Positions 47,518 to 59,148 of a stretch of DNA of 64,000 nucleotides are shown in pieces; positions within the stretch are counted from its first letter, which is position 1; every line of letters begins with the position of its first letter. Position numbers and translations under genes: made by a program. Origin of the DNA: Neckera pumila (lineage: Eukaryota; Streptophyta; Bryopsida; Hypnales; Neckeraceae); contig OZ018415.1 of NCBI GenBank assembly GCA_963969595.1, positions 14,322,001 to 14,386,000 on the forward strand, in the 5' to 3' direction. The notes under the pieces are model-generated. The model made no database searches, was not told the DNA's origin, and saw only the letters and a list, made by a program, of their open reading frames with translations.

Positions 47518-47853
47518 TAGAAGAAAATTGCATTCTATATGACAAAAATTGCGTTATAAATGTCAAATCTACGTTTTACTTGACAAAAATTGTGTTGTAC
47601 TCAACAAAACATTGTCAAGTAGTTTTTGTTGAGTCAACAAAACAATATCATGTAGTTATTGTTGAATTCTCCATTTATAACGTAGAATTCTGCGTTTCAA
47701 CGTTTCAACATAGAACTAACAAGTAAAACGCAGATTTTTGACAAGTGAAATGTAGAATTTTGTTTTTGAAATGTAAAATTCTGCGTTACGAGTAGAGAAC
47801 TCAACAAAAACTACTTGATACTATTTTGTCAAGTAGAACGCAATTTTCTTCTA
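47518..47853. mobile_element. 336-bp MITE with 20-bp TIRs
   Basis: The left end TAGAAGAAAATTGCATTCTA and the right end, inverted, TAGAAGAAAATTGCGTTCTA differ at one base. Both are followed by (A/C)T(A/T)TGACAAAA. The flanks ATACTTTCA and ATATTTCTA look like a diverged 8-9 bp duplication of the array's AATACTTTCTA. The interior has repeated TCAACAAAA and ACGTAGAA/ACGCAGA motifs in both orientations. No coding capacity. Confidence 0.75.
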
Positions 47854-47880
47854 ATATTTCTAAGAACCAATGATAGCCTC

Positions 47881-49716
47881 CTTTAGAAAAAAATATGGAG
47901 TCTCTATATATACGGCCGTTTGACTTTAGCTAGCAGTACAAACACAAAAAAATAAAAAATTGAAAATTGTAGTATAATGTGGTATCTAAGGCAATCACAT
48001 GGTACATGGTTTCTAATTTTTTTAATGTTTTTAATTAATTATTTAATTTTTTTTGCTATATTTGCATTACAGGCTAGAATCAAACAATTTGACACATCTA
48101 CTAAGTTTTTTGATACATCTACTAACTTAATTGAAAATAGGTTGGCTTGTCAAAGCTTGACGACCTATCTAAGGGCTTGTTTTTTTTCTAAAATCATGGA
48201 TAAGAATATATGTGAAAGTAAGCAATACCACCTAAAGTTACATATTTTTAAGTAAAATTGGAATTTATTGTTATCAGTCTTTTACTAAGTGTAAACTTTC
48301 TTTAGACCTAAATAAAGTACAATAGGTCAAAGATGACAAAAAGTACATTTGTGTAAATATGTAATGATACTTTCATTCATCTAAAATCTGTACTATAATA
48401 AATCAACTTTTTTATAAAATGGCCACAATATACAATTGTATATTGAGGTACAATTATAGATGATTTTTTTTTATGGTTTTATATCCAAAAAGGTGTAGGA
48501 TGTTAGGCACAAGAATAAAATAGAACCTCTATAGGCTACCAAAGCTTAACCATTAGTCTAAATAAGAAATTCATATTTTTAAAAGTTTATAAATAAAAAT
48601 AAAAAAAATCCTCACACGGCATTTTTCAAAAATATTACTAGTATTTTAGACTTTATGGGACGTTTGGTAAGAGTTTATTAGTCCTATTAAAAAGCGCATT
48701 TTATTATTTAAGTTCTTTATAGTTATCACTAAAGCCGACTTCTAAGTTTTTGATATTTTAATAAAATTTATGAGTGTTTTTCAAAGTTCTTCCATTAAAT
48801 AAAAAAAGTGTTTTCAATGAATTTTTTGGTGTCCATAGGAGTTTCACGTATGATTTACAATACTTTCTTTGCTATAATGAATTACAAAATAAACTAAGTC
48901 CATTTATTTCAAAATGCCTATAATACCTATGTATTATATAATGTGCAAAATATATTATGCTTAGATCATAATTTTGAATGATGCATCTTTTTGAGTTTGA
49001 TTATTTTGCCTAAGGATGACAAGCTTGGCGTTCAACATATTTTTAACTCTCTTGCAATGAAACTTTAATTTTTTTGGGTTCCAAGAAAATTTAAAAAGAA
49101 TTCTTGATTATTTATTTGCACGCTATGGTGTACCAAATTTTTTTGCTTATGATGCGATGATGCGTATTATAGTTCAAAACTTCAAAACTTCACTTTAGTT
49201 TGTAAAAATTGAATTAAAAGTGGATTATAGTTGTATGCACAAGCTATATATATGAAGTACCAATGCTTGTAAGAAAATCTAACCTGTATTCAACTTCACA
49301 AGAACTAATCAACAAGAAGTTTTCAAAATTTTGATTCCAATGCCCATCAAACTATTGTGACAAAAAAAATTTTACATTATAGCAAGTGAATATTCAATAT
49401 ATATAGACAGATATTTAATAAATTTAAAAACATCATATTATATTTTATTATATTCAACACAATTCAAACTACAAAGTTGAATGAAAATTAATGTATATAC
49501 ACAAAAAAGAAGTAAAATGGTTGTAATCATCTATTTTGATTTAAAATGAACTTTCAATAGTTATAAGTTTTGGAAAGGTATCATTTGAATTCCTTCTTGG
49601 TGTACAAAAAGATAATACAATCCTTTGAACATTTCTAATATCAATTTCAACTAATTAAAAACAAGAATTTGTGGATTATTTTAATGCTAGTAATTATCCA
49701 GTTTAATAGATTCTTC
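47881..49716. other. AT-rich intergenic DNA
   Basis: No gene recognised. TGGGACGTTTGGTAAGAG at about 48656 resembles the start of some plant MITEs, but no partner end was found. Confidence 0.4.
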
Positions 49717-51060
49717 CATTAGAGAAAATCTGGGGCCTCTAGAGGGCCGCTCCACAGTCCTCCAAGGACCCAGTAAACAGTGTTTTTTTTGGCTTAACTA
49801 ATTTTTTTTCTGCTTTTTTCGTTCACCTTCAATCCCGATGTCGGATGCTTGTTAGTTGCTGAAAATCCAAGTCAAAAGTGTTTAATAATTAGGGTTAAGA
49901 TGTATTAAAGCACCATAACCTCAACTATTAAGCACTTTCTACTTACATGCATCTTTCTCTCAATCCAAATTGTAGAAAAAAATGCAAATGTCCAAAAATA
50001 GTCAAGTGGATTACCATCAAGAATATTTTTTATGCTAATGTGAAAGACTTATTTTGTGGACAATTGAAGTGTTTGAAGATGAGAAGAGAAGATCTTTATA
50101 GAAGTGGGATAGTGATAGATAGAACAATGCATATAGGATATGTAAATTGGATTGAGTAGGAGCTCCACCTCTCAAAGTTAAGTGAAAAAAAGAAATTGTA
50201 TTAAAAGCAGAATTTTGGACCTCATTTAGGGATAGTAAAACAACTTTTTTGAAAAACTTTGGACTAAGAAAAGCTAAATAAACAAGCTAAGTTTCATAAA
50301 CAAAAATCCTTTTGTGAATTTAAGTCTCCAATCAAAAGTTATGGACAAAATTTAGACTGGATGTTTGAAACTGTCAAAGAAAATGTCCAAAAAATGTTCC
50401 TTCGAACATTTGGTCTGAATTTTGTCCATAACTTTTGATTGGAGACTTGAAATCACAAAAGGATTTTTGATTATGAAACTTGGCTTGTTTATCCAGCTTT
50501 TATTAGTCCAAAATTGTTTCTAAGAAGTTGTTTTACAATGCAAAAATGAGGCCCTAAATTTTGCTTTTAATACAATATTTTTTTTTCTCATATAACGCTG
50601 AGTGGTGGAGCTCCTATTCATCCTAATTCACATATTCCACATGCATTGCTTGCCCTACTACAACCACACTTGTATAAAGAGGTTCCTATTTTCATCTCTA
50701 AACACACAAATTCAAAAGCCACTTAAATTGATTTAAGTGGATTGGATTGGATAATTGGCTTGATTGGATAATTTCATTTTTAATTTTCAATTTAAAACCT
50801 TGTTTAATATTGGCTTTTTTTCTTTTCTGAAATGTGGAGTTTATTCCAATTGTGAACCAAAAACAAACAACGGTCAGCCTATATTTGCTTTTTTAATTGT
50901 GGAAGTTGGTGACAGGCTTACTTTTACTGACTAGTTTTGCAAAATTCACATCACCTGACTATGTACTTTTGACAATTTTCATAAGAGACCTATTTGCGTT
51001 TTAATAGACTGGATGGTCACTCTGGAGCAGCCCTCTAGAGGCCCTAAAATTCTTCTAATG
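49717..51060. mobile_element. F2 element with ~300-bp-arm internal hairpin
   Basis: The ends are CATTAGAGAAAATCTGGGGCC and (inverted) CATTAGAAGAATTTTAGGGCC. CTCTAGAGGG and GCTCCACAG/CTCTGGAGCAG lie just inside. Length 1344 bp. Most of the interior is one large inverted repeat related to that at 35240-35745. Nothing coding is seen. This is the most complete example of the long F2 form. Confidence 0.8.
50060..50715. repeat. Long inverted repeat, ~300-bp arms
   Basis: Arms about 50060-50362 and 50412-50715 are imperfect reverse complements around a loop of about 50 bp. Pairs include TCCAATCAAAAGTTATGGAC with GTCCATAACTTTTGATTGGA, GTATTAAAAGCAGAATTT with AAATTTTGCTTTTAATAC, and AGGAGCTCCACC with GGTGGAGCTCCT. 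Transcription across it would give long double-stranded RNA. Confidence 0.8.
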
Positions 51061-51419
51061 CTTAAGTTTACTTAGTGTATAAGCCCAAATACAAGTTGTA
51101 CATTCAATATTACAATCGTATATTTATTCAATATATATGTACCGACTAATTTATGCATACATTATTAAAAATATGAATTACAAATTTAAAGAATCAAGCA
51201 TTTAATATCCACAAATCTGTAATTATAAATATGCCTATAAGAAAAAATATTATAATTTTCAAGGTATCTATTTTGGAAGTATTATGAACTTTCTTGTAGA
51301 ATTATCAATATTGACCTTTCTTAAACTTGAAGCCTTGATAACTTTTACATACTATTTTGATTTTAAGTAATTCATATTGTGGTAGATTGGAATCCTCTTT
51401 TATTATTGTAATTTTCAAA

Positions 51420-51956
51420 GCGTAGGATACAATTGGCACCTCTTCAAACATTTCCATAGTAATTATGGTGCACTTGTTTTATGTCGCAATGCATTATTTC
51501 TCATTGAATTTTAGTAGTTCTTTTCATTTGTCATCCATTAGATTGTGGTTGATTTTAGAACCATCTTTATTGTTCAATAATTGTGTGCAATGGGAGTGCT
51601 GTTTGCACTCATATGGTAGATGTAAAATAATATACTTTTAGATTTCCTTTGGTAGGAATATGCTTTCCTACTATGCAAAGAGACCATGAAAATTTCAGCT
51701 TCAAATCATTAAAATTGGAGACTTCTAATGTAGAAAAACTCCTACACCTTATGGTGTGACAAATTAGCAAAAATGATTTTAAATATAATTTTTTTTTAAT
51801 TTCTAAAAAATAAGGGATCTCATTACCATAAAGTTAGACATTCCCAATAAAAATTTCATATTCATTGGACTGTTGCTTCAAAAGTTATAGTGAATGACAA
51901 GAAAGAGTATCTTTAATGTGATGAAAAATAGGACCAATCTATTCTGCAATCACCCA
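51420..51956 (-). mobile_element. F3 element (subfamily a), right-arm copy
   Basis: The terminus (inverted) GGGTGATTGCAGAATAGAT is at 51956 and the interior matches 9691-11085 in order. It lacks the 635-bp insertion found at 9937-10571 and therefore provides the empty site. The other end fades near 51420. Confidence 0.65.
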
Positions 51957-52049
51957 ACTAGATTTTATCATGAGTTGGACCACAATTGTGCTATTTGAAC
52001 TATAGAATATTAGCAAAGAAGTATTTAAAAGTCTATACAAGTTAGAAAT

Positions 52050-52450
52050 GTGAACATCTAAATTCCCGAGGCCTTTTTTCATCAAAAACCACTCAAAAAC
52101 TAACATTTCAATTTCAATTTGCAAAGAACAAAAAAAATTTAAGATTTTTTTGCAAATCTAACCATCAAATCTTGTAATAGACTAGTGTAATTGTGTAAGC
52201 ATGTGTGGAAGAAATTTCAAGAACTTCAACCGGGTAGATTATAAGATACTTGCATTGAAAGTGAAGAAAACAATTTTTGCTCTCTAATTGCTCGATTAGT
52301 TTTCTTGGCTTTGAACCTTCTTAATTGGAAATTTTGCTCTATTGATTTTGAATTTCTAATTTTAATATTGAATAATTGAGTGGAGAGTCTAGGAATTCTT
52401 TTTTGAATCACACACTTAATTTTCACTCATTAAAATGAATGCTCCCCATC
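52050..52450 (-). mobile_element. F1 element fragment
   Basis: The 3' 400 bp of F1 on the minus strand: CATCAAAAACCACTCAAAA near 52080 through AATTTTCACTCATTAAAA at about 52435. The corresponding copy in the left arm is reduced to about 90 bp (9510-9605), so F1 inserted before the segmental duplication. Confidence 0.65.
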
Positions 52451-53172
52451 CCAATAATGTACAATAGCTCCAAAAATGGAACTTAGATATAAAGGCCAAC
52501 TCATATTGAATCCTTGTGTTATTAATGTGCTTTGGATTGAATCCTTGTGTGATTAATGTGCTTTGGTGTGGGACACTGGGACCATTTACCCTTGTGAACA
52601 TTTTATTCACTGGAGATCATCCAATATGAGCTGCCTATTTTACATCAAAAAGCAGCTGTTGCAACACATCATCAATTAGTTTGCAATGGGTTGTAGCGGT
52701 TGAGTACTTTGCCAACAACTTATTACTTTGATGTTGTAACCTTGATGATATTTCATTATGTTGGCGCAGTTCAAGCCACTCAATGTGAAACCAAAATCTA
52801 TTCATGTCCTACTTTGTGGCCCAAAAGTAGACCACTGTGAAGATATGTGATAATTTTGGTTTGTGAAATATCACCAATTTAAGAAAATATATTGGCTATT
52901 TATGGTCTGTTACAAATAATTGCAAAGTTGTGGCGCCAAACATGTTGCAAAAGGCCCGGACACTTGCGAAACCAATTAATACATAGTTATACTGCATTGA
53001 AACTGTTGCACAAACTATTGCAGTCTCAAATAGTTGCAAAATAATGCACACTGTATGTTGAAGCAGAGTCATACAAAACTACTCCAAATTGTAAAACCAC
53101 TACAAAAACTATACCACCCTTCCATATTTGCTAGTGCTGTGACATATAGGGTCTTTATTTCCTCTGCGCAAA
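52451..53172. other. 3' flank of F-box gene B
   Basis: The segment contains a direct repeat of GGATTGAATCCTTGTGTGAT-type sequence at about 52490-52565. The block conserved with the left arm (about 52760-53170) ends with the AATAAA-complement TTTATTTCC just beyond the stop codon. Confidence 0.5.
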
Positions 53173-55605
53173 CTAGGGCTTCATATGGAAGCTTGGCCGA
53201 TATGCGAACCTCATGTTTTCTTCAACCCAGTTCACCGGAATGACCTGCGTCTGCGTCTGCCCTGAGACCACATCGTACTGCAAGAGATAGTCTTCACAGC
53301 TCACCCAAATGATGTTGCCTTTTCCAATGCAACTGAACCAGTTCCGCCGTGAAGGAGGACGGTTTTCCGGGTTAGTCTTGTCGAACAAATTCTGTCGGCG
53401 AGACTTATAATCCCACTCGGGGACTCTGGATTCCAGTTTGATAGGCAGCACGCCATTTAATAACCTGTCTCCTTCCAATTGCAAGATGTAGAATTGAAGA
53501 GGCATGTACCTGGGGTGAATGGGGTCCAGCGGCTCATAGTTGGACCAATTCGACCAGCGGATCGGTCGGTCATTGGTGTCGTCCTGCAAAGGATGCAAAA
53601 CCTCGTCAAGTCTTGCGGGAATCACTGCATAGAGGTGGCCCATGCATTCCACGAGCTCCAAATTCTGGAGATAGATGAAGTCGTCGGCCCTTTCGTCGCG
53701 GTCGATGTCTTCCACATCGATGATTGGGATCTGGATACTATTCGTAAACTTCCGTAATGGAAAATCCTTGTATCGTTTCCAGCCCCCAGCTTCGACGTTG
53801 ATTTCAAAGACCTGTGGGACAAGAAGGTAAAAATATGGTGAAGGTCGTATGTCAGTTGCACAATATTTGAAATCATTCGATCAACATATACCGTATAAAT
53901 ATGTATCACCTAACTATAATGATCGGCTCAAGGTATACACCGATGAAAGATGAAACAGTAATTTTCACACTGACTGAGGGAGAAAAACTGTGTATTTATC
54001 CTTGTCCCCGGCCTTCCGGAAGTATCAAAAAATTTCCATATGATATTGCATTAGGAAGCAGTAAAATTACATCCATGACCCAAATTTTCCGCTTGGCTGT
54101 ATGTGGTCATGTGGCTAGTTCGCCACATTCAGCCATACTCGTTCAATTAGAACGTGGCCTGGCAACCAGAAGTATTTTAACTGTGAATTGTACTGAAATT
54201 GCCATACCTGGAGAACTCCGGAAGTGGATGGGTTCTTGAAAAAATCTGCATCGTCAGGATATCGAATGTCTGCCACAAAGAGACGTCGGCCTACCCAAGC
54301 GGTGGCACAGTTGTATCCCCATTTGTGCCAATTCCTCCGCCACGGACCCTCTTGGTGGAACTCCAAACATTTCCAGCTATCAGACGTGGAGGAGTAAATG
54401 AACACCAAATCGTTGTACAAGAGAAAGACTTCGTACGAGTTTGCTTCGTCGTTCACCCGCATGAGCGCTTGCATGTGGTGATAGGACCACACATCCCAGT
54501 CTGCAAGATTGAAACAATCAGGTGCTGGAAGGAACCGGACTGCTTTTGTGAGGGGATTGACCACCATCAGAGGCTCCCAGTTCCTGTTATTGAGGGTGAC
54601 GTAGCCAGGGCAACCCGGCATCCTGGTGCTGGAGTCCGCGCTGACCGGGACATTGACAATGTCATGAACGAACCTGATGAGGAGCAGGCCACCTGCATGA
54701 GTGATCGAAGTCTCACGACATTAATTCGTATATTTTATATGGCAAAAGTTTAAGATCAAATTGGAGATCGAATCTAGCAAGAAATCGCTCTACGCATGCT
54801 TTTCCCAGTTACACAATGAAGTTCCTAGTGCCAATAATCGCCTACAAAACTTCTGATCAGGTAACCAAGAATAATCGACCTCCCTAGCCTGAATATAATA
54901 ATCATATCAAAGCTAACTAATTTAGACCGCAATTACATTTCATTTGGGGGCTCATGTGAAGAGACTGCACGCCTTACCTGCGATGGCGATGGTCTGCGGG
55001 TGGCTCCACTTGCGCCAGGCAGGCGGCACACAATCCAGAGATGGGAGCGGGCGGGGCTGCGATTCCGGGAGCGTTTCCAACGAGTGCTCGTCAGTCTCGT
55101 GCCAGATTCCTGACCAAGTCCAAGAGAATAGATCCGCAGGCTCCGCAAGCCTGTAGAGCACTGGGAAGTACCAGTCGAAGCTCTCGTCCTGGCGGCGAAC
55201 CCTGGCGATGATATCAGTGCTGCTGTTAAACCAAGCTGCCCACGTCTTGCAAACGTGCTTTAGGTGCAGAATCTCGTCCGCCTTGAGGCTTTTCAAGAAA
55301 ATTGGGTGCGACAGTATTGCTTCGGTAAAAATCGGTGATTCCGGCAAGCTCCAAGGCTCGGGATAAATTCCACCTGATTGAATTACCATTGCCACATCCA
55401 TACTATGGACCGCATCTACTTCCATATACTCGTCATCATGAGCTGGTTGTTGCTCTTCTGTTGAATCGGAAAGAGTGTCCGAGTCTGGTTCAGTATTTAC
55501 TACTTCGAAGCCTGATTCTGATATCTGGGAAAGGTGGGAATCTGTTTCCGATCCCGTGCTGTGTCGCCCTAACACGGCTAGGGTTACAAATCCGCTGTTT
55601 GACAT
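53173..55605 (-). CDS. F-box protein, kelch/beta-propeller-like C-terminus (copy B)
   Basis: Minus-strand exons are 55605-54978, 54692-54208 and 53811-53173. They splice at GT-AG boundaries identical in position to copy A and give an open 583-aa frame. Domain layout is as in copy A: an acidic N-terminus, an F-box with HVCKTWAAWF, then propeller-like blocks. Compared with copy A it has four extra residues (LPES) in exon 1 and IHPR in exon 3. Intron 1 is the same size (285 against 286 bp), but intron 2 is 396 bp against 590 bp. The upstream in-frame ATG usable in copy A is followed by TAG here, so ATG 55605 is the common start. Both copies look functional. Confidence 0.8.
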
Positions 55606-55629
55606 TGGGCTAGTGTGGCGTACATGCAC

Positions 55630-56475
55630 TATGCAGAATCTGGAAGGTGGATTGAACTAGTAGCTACTGCCTTGCAAATGTTTTAATCAGAAAACCTATT
55701 TGAAAAGCAGTACGTGCAAGACTTGCCCAGAGAGAGAACTGGACTGCTAGTTTGTATATGGAACGCACTGTGCCCGACTTGTTTCCGGGAAAAAGAAAAA
55801 CTCAGGCTGAGAGCCCACTTGACTTTGAAAACAAGCTAGTACGTGCAAGCCTTGTCCTAAGACAGAACTGAATTGCTGGCTAGCTTGTGAATGGAATTGT
55901 GCTTGATTTGAATCCAACGAAAAGAAAAATTCAGGCTACTGCCGTAGCTTGGAGAAAATATGCCTGATGGCTGGTATTCAACAAGTAATGAAAAGACTTA
56001 CGCAACTATAATTGCATGAAAATTTCTGCACGAGAAAACCAAAATACGTACGGCAAGAGCCAAGGGAAACTATGAGAACAGCAAACTACAGCGAACTACG
56101 AGAAAAGCAACCCACAGCATAGCAAAGGATAACCAGGCAAACGACCAAATGCTGTGAGATCTTGTCTGCTAGGAGCTTTTATAAGAGTACTCGGAGACTC
56201 GGTAGCCGGACTCAGGGAAACCAAACCTCGGTAGTTGGACTCATGAGAAACCAAACCTCGGTAGTTCTGCAAAAGGATAGTCGGAACGATCGTTTTGGAA
56301 GAGGACGATAATCGCAAAATCGATGCGACAAACCTTTAAAACGATCTCCGAACGAAAGTATTTGAAAACGATCGTTCAACCCTAGGGAGAGCGACAGGAT
56401 GAAATTCGATCCATCGCCCTCCTGGCAACGTGCAAAATTGAACCAAAGGGTAGAGATGAGATTGACCGTCCTCAC
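55630..56475 (-). promoter_or_regulatory. F-box gene B promoter and 5'UTR intron
   Basis: The TATA box (TATAAAA on the minus strand) is at 56177-56183. Upstream are copies of CTACCGAGGTTTGG and CGATCGTT palindromes, as for gene A. The 5'UTR donor GCGTAAGTC and acceptor TTCCAG are conserved. The promoter abuts the region upstream of the plus-strand PAH gene, so the two genes are divergent neighbours separated by under 1 kb of shared upstream DNA. Confidence 0.6.
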
Positions 56476-56962
56476 TCAGCGGTTAACTCACTGAAACTGA
56501 AACAGAGTCCAAAAATTCATTGAAATTCCTTACCTAGTAAATCTAGCGGGGTTCGTTGAAACAAAGTTCACAGATACTTGAATTGCCTCATTGATCGTTG
56601 AACATTGGCTTCCCATTGTTAAAGAAAGACCAATGCCGGAATTAGGCTCGGAATTGCTTTGAATACTACTGACTCTCTTATGATCGAAAGCTAAGGTTTT
56701 TAACAAAATTCAAGGAACTTCTCATTCATTTGTTCTATGGTAATTAAAGAGACTGAAAAGTTTCTTGACAACCGTTTGCAACAATAATGTAGTGTTTCCT
56801 GAAGTAACGTACAATCCAAATCAGATTCTAGCTTGACTCATACAAAAAGTCCGTCTCAGTCAGAAAACAAATTCACATGGTCTCGAGTCCAGACCCCCGA
56901 ACTTTCTTGACGATCGATGGATGAAAGCTTCGAGACTGCACCAGAGTTCCTTGTTGCGTACC

Positions 56963-57503
56963 TATAAGAGCACAACCCAATGAGGCGGCAGAGCACTCTT
57001 CTTTCGCTCTCGATCTTCTTCCTTGTGGGAGTGACCGAGTGCGCTTCGGAGGAATTCTGTTTGTTGTGTAAGTTGCTTAATTGATAGAGTTCCTGTTGCC
57101 GCTAACTTGGTCCAATTTGCCGCTTAGGTCGATCGATCGATGGGCCGGTATCTAGTTGGGAAACGTAACATTGGCTCTCTATTTATATAATTTGGTCTCG
57201 CTTATGAACGAACGCTTTAGTATTTTTTACGTCTCGATTGCTGTAGGTATTGCTGTGGTTGTTTACACGCTCTCAATGTGCCTAGTTTGAGTTTAACAGT
57301 ACCAGAGCGCCTCTTTGTACTTTGCCAATCTCTGTAGCTATGTCTAGCCTGCGCTTTGCTAGTTTTCTTATTCCATTTTGGTTGGGGTTCATACGGCTGG
57401 ACTGGTTGCCACAAACAAGGTGCAGCCATAATGAAGATACCGGACTGATTTAACGTACCGTGTCATTTGCTTTTGTAATGCACAGAAAGACAAACTTCAA
57501 ACG
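56963..57503 (+). promoter_or_regulatory. TATA box, 5'UTR exon and intron of PAH gene 1
   Basis: CTATAAGAGCACAACCC (TATAAG at 56963) aligns with CTATAAGAACCCTACCC at the second gene (60998). The 5'UTR exon ends at GTAAGTTGC (57068) and the acceptor CACAG ends at 57485, giving a 418-bp intron. The 5'UTR exon contains a 29-codon upstream ORF starting near 56980. It looks like a signal peptide but stops at the splice junction and is not conserved in gene 2. Confidence 0.6.
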
Positions 57504-57881
57504 ATGGGATTCACAACTAAGCAGACGACGAAGGAGGCACCGCTCAGACTTCTCGACGGCAGCAACAGCTTCATCAAGATTGAGGACCCCGTGCCCTGGG
57601 ATGTGCCAATGCCCGCACCCGCACCGCCAAAACCCGCATATCCGCCCATTTTGGCGCCCGCGTTGAAGTTCTTGGCCGATTTGAAGGCTGCCGGAAAAAA
57701 CCGCCCCCTGCTGATGAAGTTCTTGGCCGAGGTGAAGGCTGCAGGAAAATACCGCCCGCTGTTGATGCTGCTGCAGGACTACACAGAGCATGGGCTTCAC
57801 GCCGACCTGATCACCAACGCAAATGAATTGTTCGCAGATCATCCGGACTTATTGGTGGCCTTCAACACGGTTCTTCAATGA
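57504..57881 (+). CDS. Small single-PAH-domain protein 1
   Basis: The single coding exon encodes 125 aa. Residues 1-50 are proline-rich (DVPMPAPAPPKPAYPP). Residues about 72-125 form one paired amphipathic helix domain of the SIN3 type. Helix 1 contains KFLAEVKAAGKYRPLL, and the family-typical LFADHPDLLVAFNTVL closes the domain. In SIN3 corepressors, PAH domains bind repressor peptides. A protein with only one such domain has no visible enzymatic part and could bind or titrate SIN3 partners. Helix 1 is preceded by a second copy of itself (KFLADLKAAGKNRPLL), an 18-residue tandem duplication (54 bp, 57664 against 57718). Small PAH-only proteins are known in plants. ATG 57504 is 18 bp past the conserved splice acceptor. 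Confidence 0.75.
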   Translation: MGFTTKQTTKEAPLRLLDGSNSFIKIEDPVPWDVPMPAPAPPKPAYPPILAPALKFLADLKAAGKNRPLLMKFLAEVKAAGKYRPLLMLLQDYTEHGLHADLITNANELFADHPDLLVAFNTVLQ

Positions 57882-58626
57882 GACTACCACAGCACCGTGC
57901 TGGAGTGAAGGAGTAATCCTTCCTAGTTACTCTCATGACGAAGTCATCTCTAGGTTATGGACAAGTTGCTCCGTCTTTCGTTTTACTCTTTACCAGTTAC
58001 CTTGCATGCAGGCATGTCCAATTTTGTCAGTAGGTGACCGCACAAATCTCAAACTTTGTTGTATCGTTGGAGAAGTTCTCCAGAGCTAGCACAACCCCAA
58101 TGCCTTAGCAGCTTACTTTCATTCTCCCCTGTTGTGAACTCCTTCCTTGTGGTCCTGGGAATGATCGATGTAAGCACATAATGTATGTATTTTTACTTAG
58201 AAGTCTGGAGTTCACGTGCTTTGCAAATTCCTAGTTAACTAAATTCATGTTAAGAATTCATTCAGTCTGATTCATGACGTGTTTAATGAGTCGGAGGGCC
58301 GAATCTTACATAACTATGAACTGTGCATACTGGTTAATAAATATTTCTTAATGGTGGGAGTCTCGGAGTAAGTTGGAATGCAAACGGTGTGAGTCCTGAT
58401 ATTTAGGGTGGACGTCTTTGCGGTGAATCGTTCCTCGGCAAAGTAAACGCGCTGCCTGGCCAATTTCCCGTACCGATGGTTGTATCCAGACGCCCAAAAT
58501 TAAAGCAATTGCCTCTTCGATTCCTTGACGAGGGAGTTTACAGAGTGTACCTAAAAGGAAATCAACCAAAGTTTACCAATGGTTCAATTGAGATGGTAAA
58601 CTCTTTAAACTTCCTTATATTGTTCA
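57882..58626. other. 3' region of PAH gene 1
   Basis: The sequence after the stop keeps moderate GC until about 58600. A possible poly(A) signal TTAATAAATA is at about 58334. Only short frames are present. Confidence 0.4.
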
Positions 58627-59136
58627 GGGTGATTGCAATTTTGTCGCATTTTAGAGTACAGGTGCTGGAGTACTTTAAACTTAGAAAAATATTAAAATTT
58701 GAAAAAAATAATTGAATTCAAAAAATTTAGTAAAGGTGTAATTTGCTTTTCTTTCGGTGTTTATCTTCATCTTAAAGGTGTATTTTGTGGACTTCCACAC
58801 AAGATACAAATAGTTATTCTTAGAATTCCTTTGAATTATAGCTACAAGTCTACTAGAAGACCATCTTTACCAAATTTCATCTATGAATTTTGTTTTTTGG
58901 GTACATAATAGTCCCAAAAAAATAGGCAAGGCCACAAATATTGGGGAGTACTTGGGACAATAATACATTGATTTTTTCTTAAAACGCAATGAAAAAATCT
59001 CCAAAATTTATAACAATCATGAGTACTTTATACATGAATTTTAGGTCATTTAGAGCCAGATTGCAAAATTTGGGGCTAAATAAATGAATCAACATGTAAA
59101 GTGTAAAAAAAAATGGTACAAGTGTTTCTTGCAATC
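58627..59136 (-). mobile_element. F3-type element, subfamily c
   Basis: The ends GGGTGATTGCAATTTTGTCG and (inverted) GATTGCAAGAAACACTTGTAC enclose about 510 bp. The interior resembles 9937-10571 in reverse (AGTCCACA, TAGACTTGTAGCTAT equivalents). It lies end to end with the next F3 fragment. Confidence 0.6.
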
Positions 59137-59148
59137 TTCTTTTATTTA

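Larger units (their letters stand above)
44960..47880 (+). repeat. ~90-bp minisatellite array with three nested elements
   Basis: About 15 degenerate units share the order CCAATGAGAGCCT, CAAACTAAAGGTCTCCTCC, AAGGCATCTCCCA, CATTGGCCAAAGCTATTGAC, AATACTTTCTACAAA. Units lie at 44960-45003, 45252-46100, 47027-47518 and 47853-47880. The gaps are an F2 element, an F1 element and a small MITE. No frame is maintained through the units. Confidence 0.75.
51420..56475. repeat. Right arm of inverted segmental duplication
   Basis: This is the reverse-oriented counterpart of about 5620-10900, carrying F-box gene B. It includes an uninterrupted subfamily a F3 element (about 51420-51956), a partial F1 element, the 3' flank, the whole gene and the promoter. 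Similarity fades near 56480, where the PAH gene promoter region begins. Confidence 0.8.

Noticed and set aside
48656..48680. GGGACGTTTGGTAAGAG as a hAT or Tourist MITE start
   Set aside because: No inverted partner or target duplication was found within a plausible distance.
56980..57067. Signal-peptide-like start for PAH gene 1 in the 5'UTR exon
   Set aside because: The frame meets a stop at the splice junction and is absent from PAH gene 2; kept only as a note on a possible upstream ORF.
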